This document shows, one piece after another, positions 54,719 through 63,211 of a DNA stretch of 64,000 bases; within the stretch, counting starts at the first letter, position 1; each line of letters begins with the position of its first letter. The stretch spans positions 124,001-188,000 of the forward strand of contig JAMPXP010000003.1 in the NCBI GenBank assembly GCA_023701135.1, read 5' to 3'. The notes under the pieces are model-generated. The model saw only the letters and a program-made list of their open reading frames with translations, searched no databases and was not told the DNA's origin. A program made the translations under genes and the position numbers. This DNA comes from Desulfobacula sp. (GTDB lineage Bacteria; Desulfobacterota; Desulfobacteria; Desulfobacterales; Desulfobacteraceae).

Positions 54719-54938
54719 CTTTGAAAATTTCTTCTTTTATATTGCCGTCATTATCTTTAGCCAACATAATGATTTTTCGTTCGGCAGTATTTAAAAAATC
54801 ATCGCAGTATTTTGCCTGTTTAATTCCGGTTTCATATTTTTTTAGAGCGTCTTCAAGAGAAAGGTTACCGGATTCCATTTCCCTGACAATTTCTTCAAGT
54901 TCTTTTAATGAAGCTTCAAACGATTGTTTTTTAATCAT
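54708..54938 (-). CDS. xseB: Exodeoxyribonuclease VII small subunit
   Basis: XseB binds XseA in exonuclease VII. 76 residues of two helices with FEASLKELEEIVREMESGNLSLEDALKKYE in pieces, typical of the family. ATG 54938 follows GGAGA; a TTG three bases earlier also is in frame. Overlaps xseA by 8 bases and ispA by 11. Confidence 0.93.
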   Translation of the reverse strand: MIKKQSFEASLKELEEIVREMESGNLSLEDALKKYETGIKQAKYCDDFLNTAERKIIMLAKDNDGNIKEEIFKDDI

Positions 54939-56271
54939 CAATTTTCTCCACAGTTGAAATTAAGCGCCCTTTTAACAAAATTGTTTCAACTTTATCTTCC
55001 AGTTTTACCTGGGCAGAATCAGTAATGATGTTTTTGTTCAAGACAAACCTTGAAATACTATACCCTCTGTTCAGGACAGATAATGGGGATAAAACATCGA
55101 GTTTAGACGCTAATTCTATAAGTTTTGTTTTATTTTTTTGGAAAAGAACATAAAAATGATGGGTCAGTGTGTCACAAATCATTTTAACATATTGTTGCTG
55201 ATCTGAAATCCGCTTCTTTATGGTTTTTGAATAAAGCGAATCAGACAACCATCGAATTTTTTCTTTATGATATTTAAAAGACGCCTTGATCTGATGGTTT
55301 AATCTAAATTCAAGATCTTCCAGTTTTAATCGATGGGTATAAATGACCATTTCCGGGCTTTTCAGCCTGGAAATTAAAGAGTTCTGTTTATGATGGAGAT
55401 TGGAAATTAGGGAGAATATCGATTGATCCATTCTTTTTCGTAATTCAAAGACTCGTTGCATCAGAGTCCGTTTATCCGGAAGGGCAAGTTCGGCAGCAAC
55501 AGAAGGTGTGGGCGCCCTCAAATCGGCAACAAAGTCGGCAATGGTAAAATCTGTTTCATGACCAATACCTGAAATGATGGGTATCTTGGACTGAAAAATG
55601 GCCTCAGCGACAGATTCAGAATTAAACGCCGAAAGATCTTCAAGGGATCCGCCGCCGCGTGCAAGGATTATGATTTCAGCCCGTTGTCTTTGGTTGGCCA
55701 AATAAATGGCATTAATGATTTCAATGTCAGCCCCTTCACCTTGAACCTTAACCGGTAAAATTTCAAGTCGGCAATTTGAAAATCTTCTTTTAGAAATATG
55801 AATAATATCTCTTAGTGCTGCTCCGGTTCCTGAAGTAATGATACAGATGTTCAAAGGTAAAGAGGGTATCGGTTTTTTAAATTTTTGATCAAAATAGCCC
55901 TTGTCAGACAATTTTCGTTTAAGTTGTTCAAAAGCGATTTGAAAAGATCCGGTGCCTTCAGGTTCTAAGTGTTCAAAAATTAGTTGATATGTTCCTCGAG
56001 GTTCATAAATAGACAAACGGGCCATCCCATAAACCTTCATGCCGCCTTCAAGGTCAAACCTCAGTTTTAACTTTTGATTTTTAAACATCACGGCTTGAAT
56101 GGTGGCTTGTTGATCTTTCAAGGTAAAATAGGAATGCCCTGAAGCAGGAACCGAATAATTGGATATTTCACCGCATACCCAGATAAACGGATAGGTTTCT
56201 TCTAAGAGCGTTTTGATTTCTCTTGTGAGTGTGGAAACGGTGTGTATATATCCGGTCGATTTTTCTGCCAT
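54931..56271 (-). CDS. xseA: Exodeoxyribonuclease VII large subunit
   Basis: XseA degrades single-stranded DNA from both ends. The N-terminal OB fold (about 1-100; WVCGEISNYSVPASGHSYFTLKD in pieces) precedes the catalytic domain (ITSGTGAALRDIIHIS, ARGGGSLEDLSAFNSE, GIGHETDFTIADFVADLRAPTPSVAAEL in pieces, about 125-260) and long coiled coils. I chose ATG 56271 because family proteins start near there; ATG 56295 is also open and lies about a dozen bases after the predicted -10 box. It heads the xseA-xseB-ispA-dxs-tlyA operon. Confidence 0.92.
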   Translation of the reverse strand: MAEKSTGYIHTVSTLTREIKTLLEETYPFIWVCGEISNYSVPASGHSYFTLKDQQATIQAVMFKNQKLKLRFDLEGGMKVYGMARLSIYEPRGTYQLIFEHLEPEGTGSFQIAFEQLKRKLSDKGYFDQKFKKPIPSLPLNICIITSGTGAALRDIIHISKRRFSNCRLEILPVKVQGEGADIEIINAIYLANQRQRAEIIILARGGGSLEDLSAFNSESVAEAIFQSKIPIISGIGHETDFTIADFVADLRAPTPSVAAELALPDKRTLMQRVFELRKRMDQSIFSLISNLHHKQNSLISRLKSPEMVIYTHRLKLEDLEFRLNHQIKASFKYHKEKIRWLSDSLYSKTIKKRISDQQQYVKMICDTLTHHFYVLFQKNKTKLIELASKLDVLSPLSVLNRGYSISRFVLNKNIITDSAQVKLEDKVETILLKGRLISTVEKIDD

Positions 56272-56310
56272 TCTCAATCGCAAACAAACCCTCATTTAAT
56301 AAAGGGTATA

Positions 56311-56339
56311 TATATAAAACAATGGGATTATTTTCACAA
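56311..56339 (-). promoter_or_regulatory. Promoter of the xseA operon
   Basis: On the minus strand TTGTGA (56339-56334), 17 bases, TATATA (56316-56311). The leader to the xseA start is short. Confidence 0.5.
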
Positions 56340-56454
56340 TAATTTATTCATTTCGAAACAAAGATGATTAATGTCTGATAATATATATTATGTAAACTAA
56401 ATTTAATATCCCCCCAAATAAGGACCAGGCTGGATGCTTAATCAAATTGTAATC

Positions 56455-56482
56455 TTGAAATACCTTATTATCGTGTTATATT
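56455..56482 (+). promoter_or_regulatory. Promoter of the Bax-inhibitor-1 family gene
   Basis: TTGAAA (56455-56460), a 16-base spacer, TATATT (56477-56482), followed by a 35-base leader with GGAGG. Confidence 0.55.
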
Positions 56483-56517
56483 AGATCTCAAATAACAACC
56501 CAGATGGAGGATCAAAA

Positions 56518-57225
56518 ATGAATTCATATTCTTCTTTTTCACAAAGTTCTGTCATTGTGAAAACCAATTCTTTTATCAGAAGCGTTTACAATTGGATGGC
56601 CATCGGACTTGCACTGACCGGTTTTACTTCCTATTACGTGGCCCATAACGAAACAATGATGCAAATGATATACGGTACCCCCGGCCTTGTCATGATACTC
56701 ATCATCGCTGAACTTGGGTTTGTGTTTTTTCTGAGTGCAAGAATTCAAAAAATCCAAGCAACAACAGCAACGTCATTGTTTGTCGTATATTCGATTTTAA
56801 ATGGAATTACCCTTTCTTTTATTTTTATCGCGTATACTGCCACTTCCATTGTTTCCACATTTCTTATTTGTGCCGTAACCTTTCTTGCCTGCAGTATTTA
56901 CGGAATGGTTACCAAAAAAGACCTGACATCCCTTGGTGGTTTTATGTTTATGGGATTGATCGGTATTGTTATTGCTTCAGTTGTCAATTTATTTTTACAA
57001 AGTTCAGGCATGCAGATGATCATTTCCTATATTGGTGTGGTTGTTTTTATAGGACTCACGGCCTATGACACTCAAAAATTGAAAACCATGGCCGTTACCA
57101 TTCCGGACAATGCAACAGGCGGAATGATTCGTAAGGGAGCTATAATGGGTGCACTTACTCTATATCTGGATTTTATTAATTTATTTATTATGATGCTTCG
57201 AATATTTGGCGGCAGCAGAGATTAG
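56518..57225 (+). CDS. Bax inhibitor-1/YccA family membrane protein
   Basis: 235 residues with seven hydrophobic helices and the family end: YDTQKLK near 180 with the calcium/proton-linked Asp, then GALTLYLDFINLFIMMLRIFGG in pieces. Bacterial members include YccA, which modulates FtsH, and BsYetJ, a pH-sensitive calcium leak. Which one applies here is open. GGAGG lies before the ATG. It is a single gene between its promoter and a bidirectional terminator. Confidence 0.93.
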   Translation: MNSYSSFSQSSVIVKTNSFIRSVYNWMAIGLALTGFTSYYVAHNETMMQMIYGTPGLVMILIIAELGFVFFLSARIQKIQATTATSLFVVYSILNGITLSFIFIAYTATSIVSTFLICAVTFLACSIYGMVTKKDLTSLGGFMFMGLIGIVIASVVNLFLQSSGMQMIISYIGVVVFIGLTAYDTQKLKTMAVTIPDNATGGMIRKGAIMGALTLYLDFINLFIMMLRIFGGSRD

Positions 57226-57250
57226 CACCAACGTTTTAAATTATAAAAAT

Positions 57251-57292
57251 AATCCCCGGCAGATTCAATTCTTTGATACCCTGTCGGGGATT
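57251..57292. terminator. Bidirectional terminator between the Bax-inhibitor gene and glmM
   Basis: AATCCCCGGCAG (57251-57262) pairs with CTGTCGGGGATT (57281-57292), twelve pairs with one G-U. On the plus strand eight T follow after a few bases; on the minus strand ATTTTTAT follows. The right arm reaches into the glmM stop codon. Confidence 0.85.
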
Positions 57293-58628
57293 ATAGATTT
57301 TTTTTGATACTATTACAGATCTCATTGCAAAAATAGTCGGTAATTTTTTGATCCGGACCTTCAACCATTACCCGAAGCAAGGGTTGGGTGCCTGAATATC
57401 GGACCAATACCCTTCCCTTATTGCCAAGCTTATCCTCGATGCTCTGAATTGTATTTGCAATCCTACTGTTTTTCGAAAAATCCGGCCTTGACTCATCAAC
57501 GGAAATATTCATCAACGTTTGTGGATATACCGTCATGGCTGAAGCGAGGCTGGACAATGGCCGGCCTGTTTCAATGAGCACTTCTGCAAGTTTTAAGGCG
57601 GAAAGCAGTCCGTCTCCAGTCGTGTGATGATCCAAAAAAATCATGTGCCCCGAGTCCTCTCCACCCAGAATGGAACCGCATTTTTGCATTTCTTCAAGCA
57701 CTTTTCGATCTCCGACATCAGACCGAATATGCATAATCCCATTGCGCGACAAGAATTCGGTTAAACCAACATTGCTCATAATTGTGCTTACAACAACATT
57801 ATTTTTAAGCTTGTTTTTCTGTTTTGCATGATTTGCGCATATCGCCAGTATTGAGTCCCCGGTAATTTCTTTCCCTGTATCATCAACAGCGATCAACCGA
57901 TCTGCATCTCCATCAAAGGCTAAACCAAGGTCGGCCTTTAGGGCCACTACTTGCTGCCTGAGCTGGATCGTGTTCTGGGAGCCGCAGTTATCGTTTATAT
58001 TCGTGCCATTTGGCGAATCATAAATAAAACAGGGTTCGAATAGGGGTTTAACAAAAACCATGTGACCGATTTTTGACGCTGCTCCGTTTGAACAATCAAT
58101 AATTATTTTTAATTTTTTTTCGGGCTTCTTAAATGGAAACTTTGATACCAAAAATTTTGCATAGTTTTCCAATCCATTTGAAAGTAAGCTAATTCTGCCT
58201 ATGTCATTTTGTGAAACAAATTCCCTGGATAGAATCAACGATTCCATTGTGAGTTCTTCTTCGTCAGAGAGTTTGGTCCCATCCTGTTTAAATATTTTAA
58301 TCCCATTATCATAAAAAGGATTGTGGGAAGCTGATATGACGACGCCTGCCCCTGCTTCGGGACTATCAGAGCACAAAAATGCTATTCCAGGTGTCGGAAT
58401 AATGCCTGCTTGGAAGATATCTATCCCGGTTGATGCAATTCCTGATGAAAGGGCTGCCTCCAGCATATCTCCGGAAATGCGGGTATCTTTTCCAATGATA
58501 ACGGATGTGTATCCGTTGTCCTTGACAAAGGTGCCGACAGCCTTTCCGGTGTTCAAGGCAATTTCACATGTCATGGGGTAATGATTGGCTTTTCCTCTGA
58601 TGCCGTCTGTTCCAAAAAGTATTCCCAT
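57291..58628 (-). CDS. glmM: Phosphoglucosamine mutase
   Basis: GlmM converts glucosamine 6-phosphate to the 1-phosphate for UDP-GlcNAc, feeding peptidoglycan and lipid A. LFGTDGIRGKAN at the start, VVISASHNPFYDNGIKIF (catalytic Ser near residue 100), DGDADRLI (metal loop near 240) and GEDSGH (near 325) are typical, with RYSGTQPLLRVM at the end as the phosphate loop. Length 445. It starts four bases after the beta-helix gene, so both share a transcript. Confidence 0.94.
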   Translation of the reverse strand: MGILFGTDGIRGKANHYPMTCEIALNTGKAVGTFVKDNGYTSVIIGKDTRISGDMLEAALSSGIASTGIDIFQAGIIPTPGIAFLCSDSPEAGAGVVISASHNPFYDNGIKIFKQDGTKLSDEEELTMESLILSREFVSQNDIGRISLLSNGLENYAKFLVSKFPFKKPEKKLKIIIDCSNGAASKIGHMVFVKPLFEPCFIYDSPNGTNINDNCGSQNTIQLRQQVVALKADLGLAFDGDADRLIAVDDTGKEITGDSILAICANHAKQKNKLKNNVVVSTIMSNVGLTEFLSRNGIMHIRSDVGDRKVLEEMQKCGSILGGEDSGHMIFLDHHTTGDGLLSALKLAEVLIETGRPLSSLASAMTVYPQTLMNISVDESRPDFSKNSRIANTIQSIEDKLGNKGRVLVRYSGTQPLLRVMVEGPDQKITDYFCNEICNSIKKNL

Positions 58629-58632
58629 CTCT

Positions 58633-59859
58633 TTATTCCTGTCCGATCAAGAGTTTTTCAAGCATTCTCTGTTCAATATGCAACAACCAGGAGCTTCCCT
58701 GATTTTGTTCATCCGGTCCCAGGTCTTTGATCACGCTAACATATCTTTTCCCTTTTTTATTGATTTTTTTTTCCATGGTTCTAACAAAGGCTTCGCCATC
58801 GTTTTTTAATACATTATTTTTAAATTCCAGGTCAAAAATTTTTTCAGCCAAATTCATTTTTATCAATGCGTTCTTATAATTTTGATCAGATGAGGCCTCT
58901 TTATCCTTATCTTTACTGAGACCCTTGTCTTGAAATGTTTTTAATTGACTGCAAAATTGCTTGAGCCTGGATATTCGTTCCATGATGCATTCGTCAAGCG
59001 TCTCCTGCATCCCTTTGACCAGGTGTCCTGAAAAATCATCATAAATAAAAAGGGGGCGGATATATTTATACCAGGACTTCAAAGCGATAAGCCCTGAAAT
59101 ATAAAAAATATTATTATTGAAGATATGGCTGATATTTTTATAGCCATCAAAACTTCTTGGCAGGGAAGTCTCTTTATACGCTCCCCCCAACAAAAGCCGG
59201 TCATGTTTCAATTCATTTTTCCGGATAATGGAACCCGCAGCCGAAAGACAACCATAATTGATTCTGACCGGGCCCACAATCCCGCCCTGCCCTCCTAAGA
59301 ATATGGGTTTGGAATTGAGCATGACGCCGTGATGGATATCCCCCATCATGGAAGGCGTGGCTTTATCCTGATGGGGAGTATAATTAAAATGGATAAACGA
59401 CGAACCGACTTCGGAATGATCTTTCCGGCTTGTACCGCCGGCCATAAAACAATCGCAGAAATTAATCAGGCTGCCTAGAGTGACAAACGGAAATAGAATT
59501 GTCTGTTTCAAGCCAACAGTATGAGCTGCGCTGGCTTCTTCTTCAAGAATGGTTCCTTTTCTGACATGGGCTCCGGAACCAAATGTATTGTCGCCTGCAA
59601 AAACGGCCCCATTAAAAAAACCACCCATCAATTTTGTATTTTCACCGATCAACGTATTCTCAAGCGTCACCGGAGCCTCGTATCCGATTTGAGAATTTTT
59701 CATGATCAGGGATTTTTCTCCGATGATTTTACAGCCACCATAGATGATGACATTTTCACCAGATATTCGATCAGGGTTCACATCCTCTGAAATATAGACG
59801 GTTTCAGGGTTAGGCAGGGCGACTCCTTTTTGGATCAGTATTTCAATCATTTTTTTCAT
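58633..59859 (-). CDS. Left-handed beta-helix protein, GlmU C-terminal-like
   Basis: About 408 residues. The first 260 residues hold hexapeptide repeats (VYISEDVNPDRISGENVIIYGGCKI in pieces) like the acetyltransferase half of GlmU, with HSEVGSSFIHFNYTP and GGQGGIVGPVRINYG. No nucleotidyltransferase domain precedes them. The rest is helical and charged. It is known from Desulfobacterota as a UDP-GlcNAc pyrophosphorylase-related protein, but the missing uridyltransferase domain makes a full GlmU role impossible. The frame opens at TTG 59889, but a promoter (TTGACA 59896-59891, TATTTA 59872-59867) runs over that point, so ATG 59859 or 59850 is better. Coupled to glmM. Confidence 0.75.
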   Translation of the reverse strand: MKKMIEILIQKGVALPNPETVYISEDVNPDRISGENVIIYGGCKIIGEKSLIMKNSQIGYEAPVTLENTLIGENTKLMGGFFNGAVFAGDNTFGSGAHVRKGTILEEEASAAHTVGLKQTILFPFVTLGSLINFCDCFMAGGTSRKDHSEVGSSFIHFNYTPHQDKATPSMMGDIHHGVMLNSKPIFLGGQGGIVGPVRINYGCLSAAGSIIRKNELKHDRLLLGGAYKETSLPRSFDGYKNISHIFNNNIFYISGLIALKSWYKYIRPLFIYDDFSGHLVKGMQETLDECIMERISRLKQFCSQLKTFQDKGLSKDKDKEASSDQNYKNALIKMNLAEKIFDLEFKNNVLKNDGEAFVRTMEKKINKKGKRYVSVIKDLGPDEQNQGSSWLLHIEQRMLEKLLIGQE

Positions 59860-59866
59860 GAGATCA

Positions 59867-59896
59867 TAAATAATGGCCTGCGGGTTCAATTGTCAA
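59867..59896 (-). promoter_or_regulatory. Candidate promoter of the beta-helix/glmM unit
   Basis: TTGACA (59896-59891), an 18-base spacer, TATTTA (59872-59867). The predicted transcript would start about at ATG 59859, so it would be leaderless or nearly so. Confidence 0.4.
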
Positions 59897-59915
59897 GGTA
59901 TTTTCCATGAAGGCC

Positions 59916-59944
59916 TTGACCGGTGAAAAAGGTTTTCGTATGCT
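59916..59944 (+). promoter_or_regulatory. Promoter of pgi
   Basis: TTGACC (59916-59921), a 17-base spacer, TATGCT (59939-59944), 41 bases before the pgi ATG. Confidence 0.5.
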
Positions 59945-59984
59945 TTGTTATATTTTCTGAAATTTAATATCTTTAGGAGAAAAA

Positions 59985-61607
59985 ATGAATCAGCCCGAAT
60001 TCTGCAATTTCGCCGCATGCAAAGAATTAAAAACACTTTCGAAAAAAATGAATCAAGACCATAAACATTTAAAAAACCTTATTCAAGACCCTGAAAGGCT
60101 AAATGAATTGTCAATCCGTGAGGACGGTTTTTTTTACGATTTTTCAAAGCAGAGAATTGATAGATCCATACTTAATGAATTGATTCGCCTCGCAGGAGAA
60201 GCAAAGGCAAAAGATAAATTTTCAAGGATGATGTCCGGAGAGATCATCAATATGACGGAAAACAGGGCCGTTCTTCATACGGCAACCAGAGATTTCAGCC
60301 CTGCCCCTGTTTTTTTGAACGGGACGGATGTCAAGCCTGAGATCCAGCGGGTGAATGAGCAAATCAAAGAATTTGTTTTAAAGATCCATTCAAAGAAAAT
60401 CAAAGGCACCACCGGAAAAGCATTTACCGATGCCGTCGTCATTGGCATTGGCGGTTCTTATTTGGGTTGTGAATTTGTTTTCACGGCACTGAAACACAGC
60501 ATAACGCCTCAGATCAAGCTTCATTTTTTACCCAATGTGGATATTGATAATTTTGGCCAGGTGATTAAGGAAATTGATCCTGAAACCTGTCTCTGGATCG
60601 TGATTTCAAAATCCTATACCACAACCGAAACCATGGCCAATCTGGAGCAGGCCCTCTTGTTTTTAAAAAATCATCACCTTGATCCGGCCCACCATCTGGT
60701 CACCGTCACCTCAAAGGGAAGTCCGGGAGATGATCCTTCAAATCCGGTGCTCGCCTCTTTTCATATGTTTGATTTTATCGGTGGGAGATATTCCGTCAGT
60801 TCTGCCGTGGGCGGGGTTCCCCTCAGCCTTGCCTTTGGCCATGATGTTTTTATCCGATTTTTAAAAGGCTGCCATAGAATGGATCTGCATGCTTTGAATG
60901 CCCCGGAAGACAAAAATATTCCTTTGATTTCAGCTCTTATTAGCATATGGAATTCCAATTTTCTGGACTACCCTGCCCAAGCCATTATCCCATATTGCTC
61001 AGCCCTTTCAAAACTTGCTCCCCATATCCAGCAATTGTATATGGAGAGCCTTGGAAAGAGTACAACAATGGATGGAAATCCCATAGGGCATCAAACAGGA
61101 GTCATTATTTTTGGAGAACCGGGAACCAATGCTCAACACTCTTTCTTCCAATTTGCCCACCAGGGAAGCCCATTCCCTGTAGAATTTATCGGGGTTGTCA
61201 ATCCGGTTTACACCAAAGCCCAAGCAAGTTCAAAAGGCGTTTACAACCACCAGGAATTGTGGGCCAATATGATTGCGCAGGCCCAAGCCCTGGCCGTGGG
61301 CAAGGACGATGACGAAAAGGCCAAATTCTTCAGTGGAAACAGACCTTCTTCCACCATTCTTATCAATGATCTGACGCCTGAAAGCATTGGCATGCTGCTG
61401 TCTTTCTATGAAGCAAGAACGGTATATGAGGGCTTTGTCCTGGGAGTGAATCCCTTTGATCAATTTGGTGTTGAACTGGGCAAAATCCTTGCTTCAGACA
61501 TCAGAAATCAGATCAGAAATAAGAATATGGATGCAAATTATAGTTTTGATTCCCTGAATCCGGCGGTTCAATTTTATCTGGATACCTTGTTTAAAGGATC
61601 ATTATAA
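59985..61607 (+). CDS. pgi: Glucose-6-phosphate isomerase
   Basis: Pgi interconverts glucose 6-phosphate and fructose 6-phosphate. 540 residues with two SIS subdomains: GIGGSYLGCEFV near 160, SKSYTTTET near 208, GGRYSVSSAVGGVPL near 265, and MESLGKSTTMDG near 350 with the catalytic Glu/His region after it. AGGAG stands before the ATG. With pfkA and glmM in the window it feeds sugar-phosphate and amino-sugar routes. The end overlaps fabH by six bases. Confidence 0.94.
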   Translation: MNQPEFCNFAACKELKTLSKKMNQDHKHLKNLIQDPERLNELSIREDGFFYDFSKQRIDRSILNELIRLAGEAKAKDKFSRMMSGEIINMTENRAVLHTATRDFSPAPVFLNGTDVKPEIQRVNEQIKEFVLKIHSKKIKGTTGKAFTDAVVIGIGGSYLGCEFVFTALKHSITPQIKLHFLPNVDIDNFGQVIKEIDPETCLWIVISKSYTTTETMANLEQALLFLKNHHLDPAHHLVTVTSKGSPGDDPSNPVLASFHMFDFIGGRYSVSSAVGGVPLSLAFGHDVFIRFLKGCHRMDLHALNAPEDKNIPLISALISIWNSNFLDYPAQAIIPYCSALSKLAPHIQQLYMESLGKSTTMDGNPIGHQTGVIIFGEPGTNAQHSFFQFAHQGSPFPVEFIGVVNPVYTKAQASSKGVYNHQELWANMIAQAQALAVGKDDDEKAKFFSGNRPSSTILINDLTPESIGMLLSFYEARTVYEGFVLGVNPFDQFGVELGKILASDIRNQIRNKNMDANYSFDSLNPAVQFYLDTLFKGSL

Positions 61608-62615
61608 ATACTTATAAATCACACTTCCCCAGGTAAGTCCTGCGCCCAGGCCCACAAACAGGACCACATCTCCTGATTTCCCGATCCGGCCCTGGGCCAT
61701 TGCCTCATGAAGGGCCAGCGGAATACTGGCGGCAGTCGTATTCCCATATTTCTGAATATTATGAAAAATTTTGTTTTCATCCAGTTTGAGAAACTGGCCC
61801 AGGGCCTGATTAATCCTCATATTGGCCTGGTGCGGAACGATGAGATCAATATCTTCCAGACGCATTCCTGCCTTATCAAGGGCTTCATTAATCACCTGGG
61901 GCATCATCCTCACCGCTTTTTTAAATATGGCAGGCCCATCCATGACTGGAAAATATCGTGGATCATCCGTGGGAACACCATGCGGTATCCGAACAGGAAG
62001 CCTTGATGCAGGGAGTTCCGCCATCAAAGCTTCGGCATAATTGCCGTCGGCATGCAAGGCCGAGGCAAGAACACCGGCGTTCTGATCCGTTTCAATGCCT
62101 TCAATACAAAGGGCGGCGGCTCCGTCTCCAAAGATTACGGTGACGTCCCGTCCCCGTGTTGATTTATCCAAGCCTGAAGAATGAACTTCTCCGCCGACCA
62201 GCAGGATTTTTTGGGCAAGTCCTGTTTTGATATAAGCATCGGCCGTGGCAAGGCCATATAAAAATCCCGTGCATTGCTGCCGGATATCGAGGGCAGGCGT
62301 TGAATTAAGGCCCAGCTTTGCCTGAAGCAGGCATCCGGAACCTGGAAACATGATATCCGGACTGAGCGTTGCGAAAATAATAAAATCAAGATCCTCTGCA
62401 GTCCATCCGGCATTTGCCAGAGCCATTTTCGACGCCTCAAAACCCAGGTCAGAAGATCCTGTAATCCCTTCCGGGCTGATCCAGTATCTTTGCTCAATTC
62501 CGGTTCGCTGTTTTATCCATTCATCCGATGTATCCATCATTTTTTCCAGATCATGATTGGTAATGAGATTCGGTGGAACAAACATTCCCGTTCCTTTAAT
62601 TATGCTTTTTTTCAT
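61602..62615 (-). CDS. fabH: Beta-ketoacyl-ACP synthase III
   Basis: FabH condenses acyl-CoA with malonyl-ACP to begin fatty acid synthesis. The catalytic triad is intact: Cys in QQCTGFLYGL near 115, His in PHQANMRI near 261, Asn in YGNTTAASIPL near 291. Length 337. AAGGAAG precedes the ATG. No other fab gene is close, so a FabH paralog with another starter acyl group cannot be excluded. Confidence 0.92.
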   Translation of the reverse strand: MKKSIIKGTGMFVPPNLITNHDLEKMMDTSDEWIKQRTGIEQRYWISPEGITGSSDLGFEASKMALANAGWTAEDLDFIIFATLSPDIMFPGSGCLLQAKLGLNSTPALDIRQQCTGFLYGLATADAYIKTGLAQKILLVGGEVHSSGLDKSTRGRDVTVIFGDGAAALCIEGIETDQNAGVLASALHADGNYAEALMAELPASRLPVRIPHGVPTDDPRYFPVMDGPAIFKKAVRMMPQVINEALDKAGMRLEDIDLIVPHQANMRINQALGQFLKLDENKIFHNIQKYGNTTAASIPLALHEAMAQGRIGKSGDVVLFVGLGAGLTWGSVIYKYL

Positions 62616-62682
62616 TCACGTCTTCCTTATCGAACACTGATTTCATTGATAATATGCACCCCAGCCCAAATATTATTCACGC

Positions 62683-62711
62683 CTTATAGTATTAATTTTT
62701 TAATTAGGCAA
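62683..62711 (-). promoter_or_regulatory. Promoter of fabH
   Basis: On the minus strand TTGCCT (62711-62706), a 17-base spacer, TATAAG (62688-62683), 67 bases before the fabH ATG. Confidence 0.55.
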
Positions 62712-62809
62712 GAATCATCAAATTTTTGTTTTTTTCCTTGCAGATGAACCGGTTATATTATATTGAGTAGTTGGCATAAACACTTTCCTTCAAAAACAAG
62801 AGGCATGTA

Positions 62810-63202
62810 ATGGAAGACCCGAGCAGACTTCTGATCGTTGATGATAATGAGGATATATTATCCACCTTCTACGAATTTTTCAATTCCATGGGGTATGAAG
62901 TAAAAACCGCTGTCGATGGTTTTGCCGCTTTAAAGCTGTTACGGGATAAGTCCAATTTTTTTGATTGTCTGATCACGGATCTGGTGATGCCCAATATCAG
63001 CGGGGTGGGGTTAATTTCAATTGTCAAAAAAGAATATCCGCATCTTAAAATCATTGCCATGACCGGCTATGGGGACCAGCCCGGTGCGCTTGCATCAGAA
63101 GCGGAAGCCGACGTTGTTCTGTTCAAACCCATTGATCTTTTTAAAATTGAAAATACTGTTGCAGAATTAATCAACCAAGCCAAAGACAATAAAAAGAAAT
63201 AA
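62810..63202 (+). CDS. Stand-alone response regulator receiver domain
   Basis: 130 residues, a single CheY-like receiver. The acidic pair is Asp11/Asp12, the phospho-acceptor is Asp57 (LITDLVMP), the switch Thr is Thr85 (MTGYG), and Lys106 (FKPID) is the conserved Lys. It has no output domain. The next gene, nine bases downstream, is a sigma-54 activator that lacks a receiver, so the two look like a split NtrC-type regulator or a phosphorelay step. No kinase is next to it. Confidence 0.9.
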   Translation: MEDPSRLLIVDDNEDILSTFYEFFNSMGYEVKTAVDGFAALKLLRDKSNFFDCLITDLVMPNISGVGLISIVKKEYPHLKIIAMTGYGDQPGALASEAEADVVLFKPIDLFKIENTVAELINQAKDNKKK

Positions 63203-63211
63203 GATAAGCAT

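Noticed and set aside
62775-62800. Sigma-54 promoter before the receiver gene (TTGGCATAAACACTTTCC)
   Set aside because: The -24 GG is present but the -12 GC is lacking at the needed distance.
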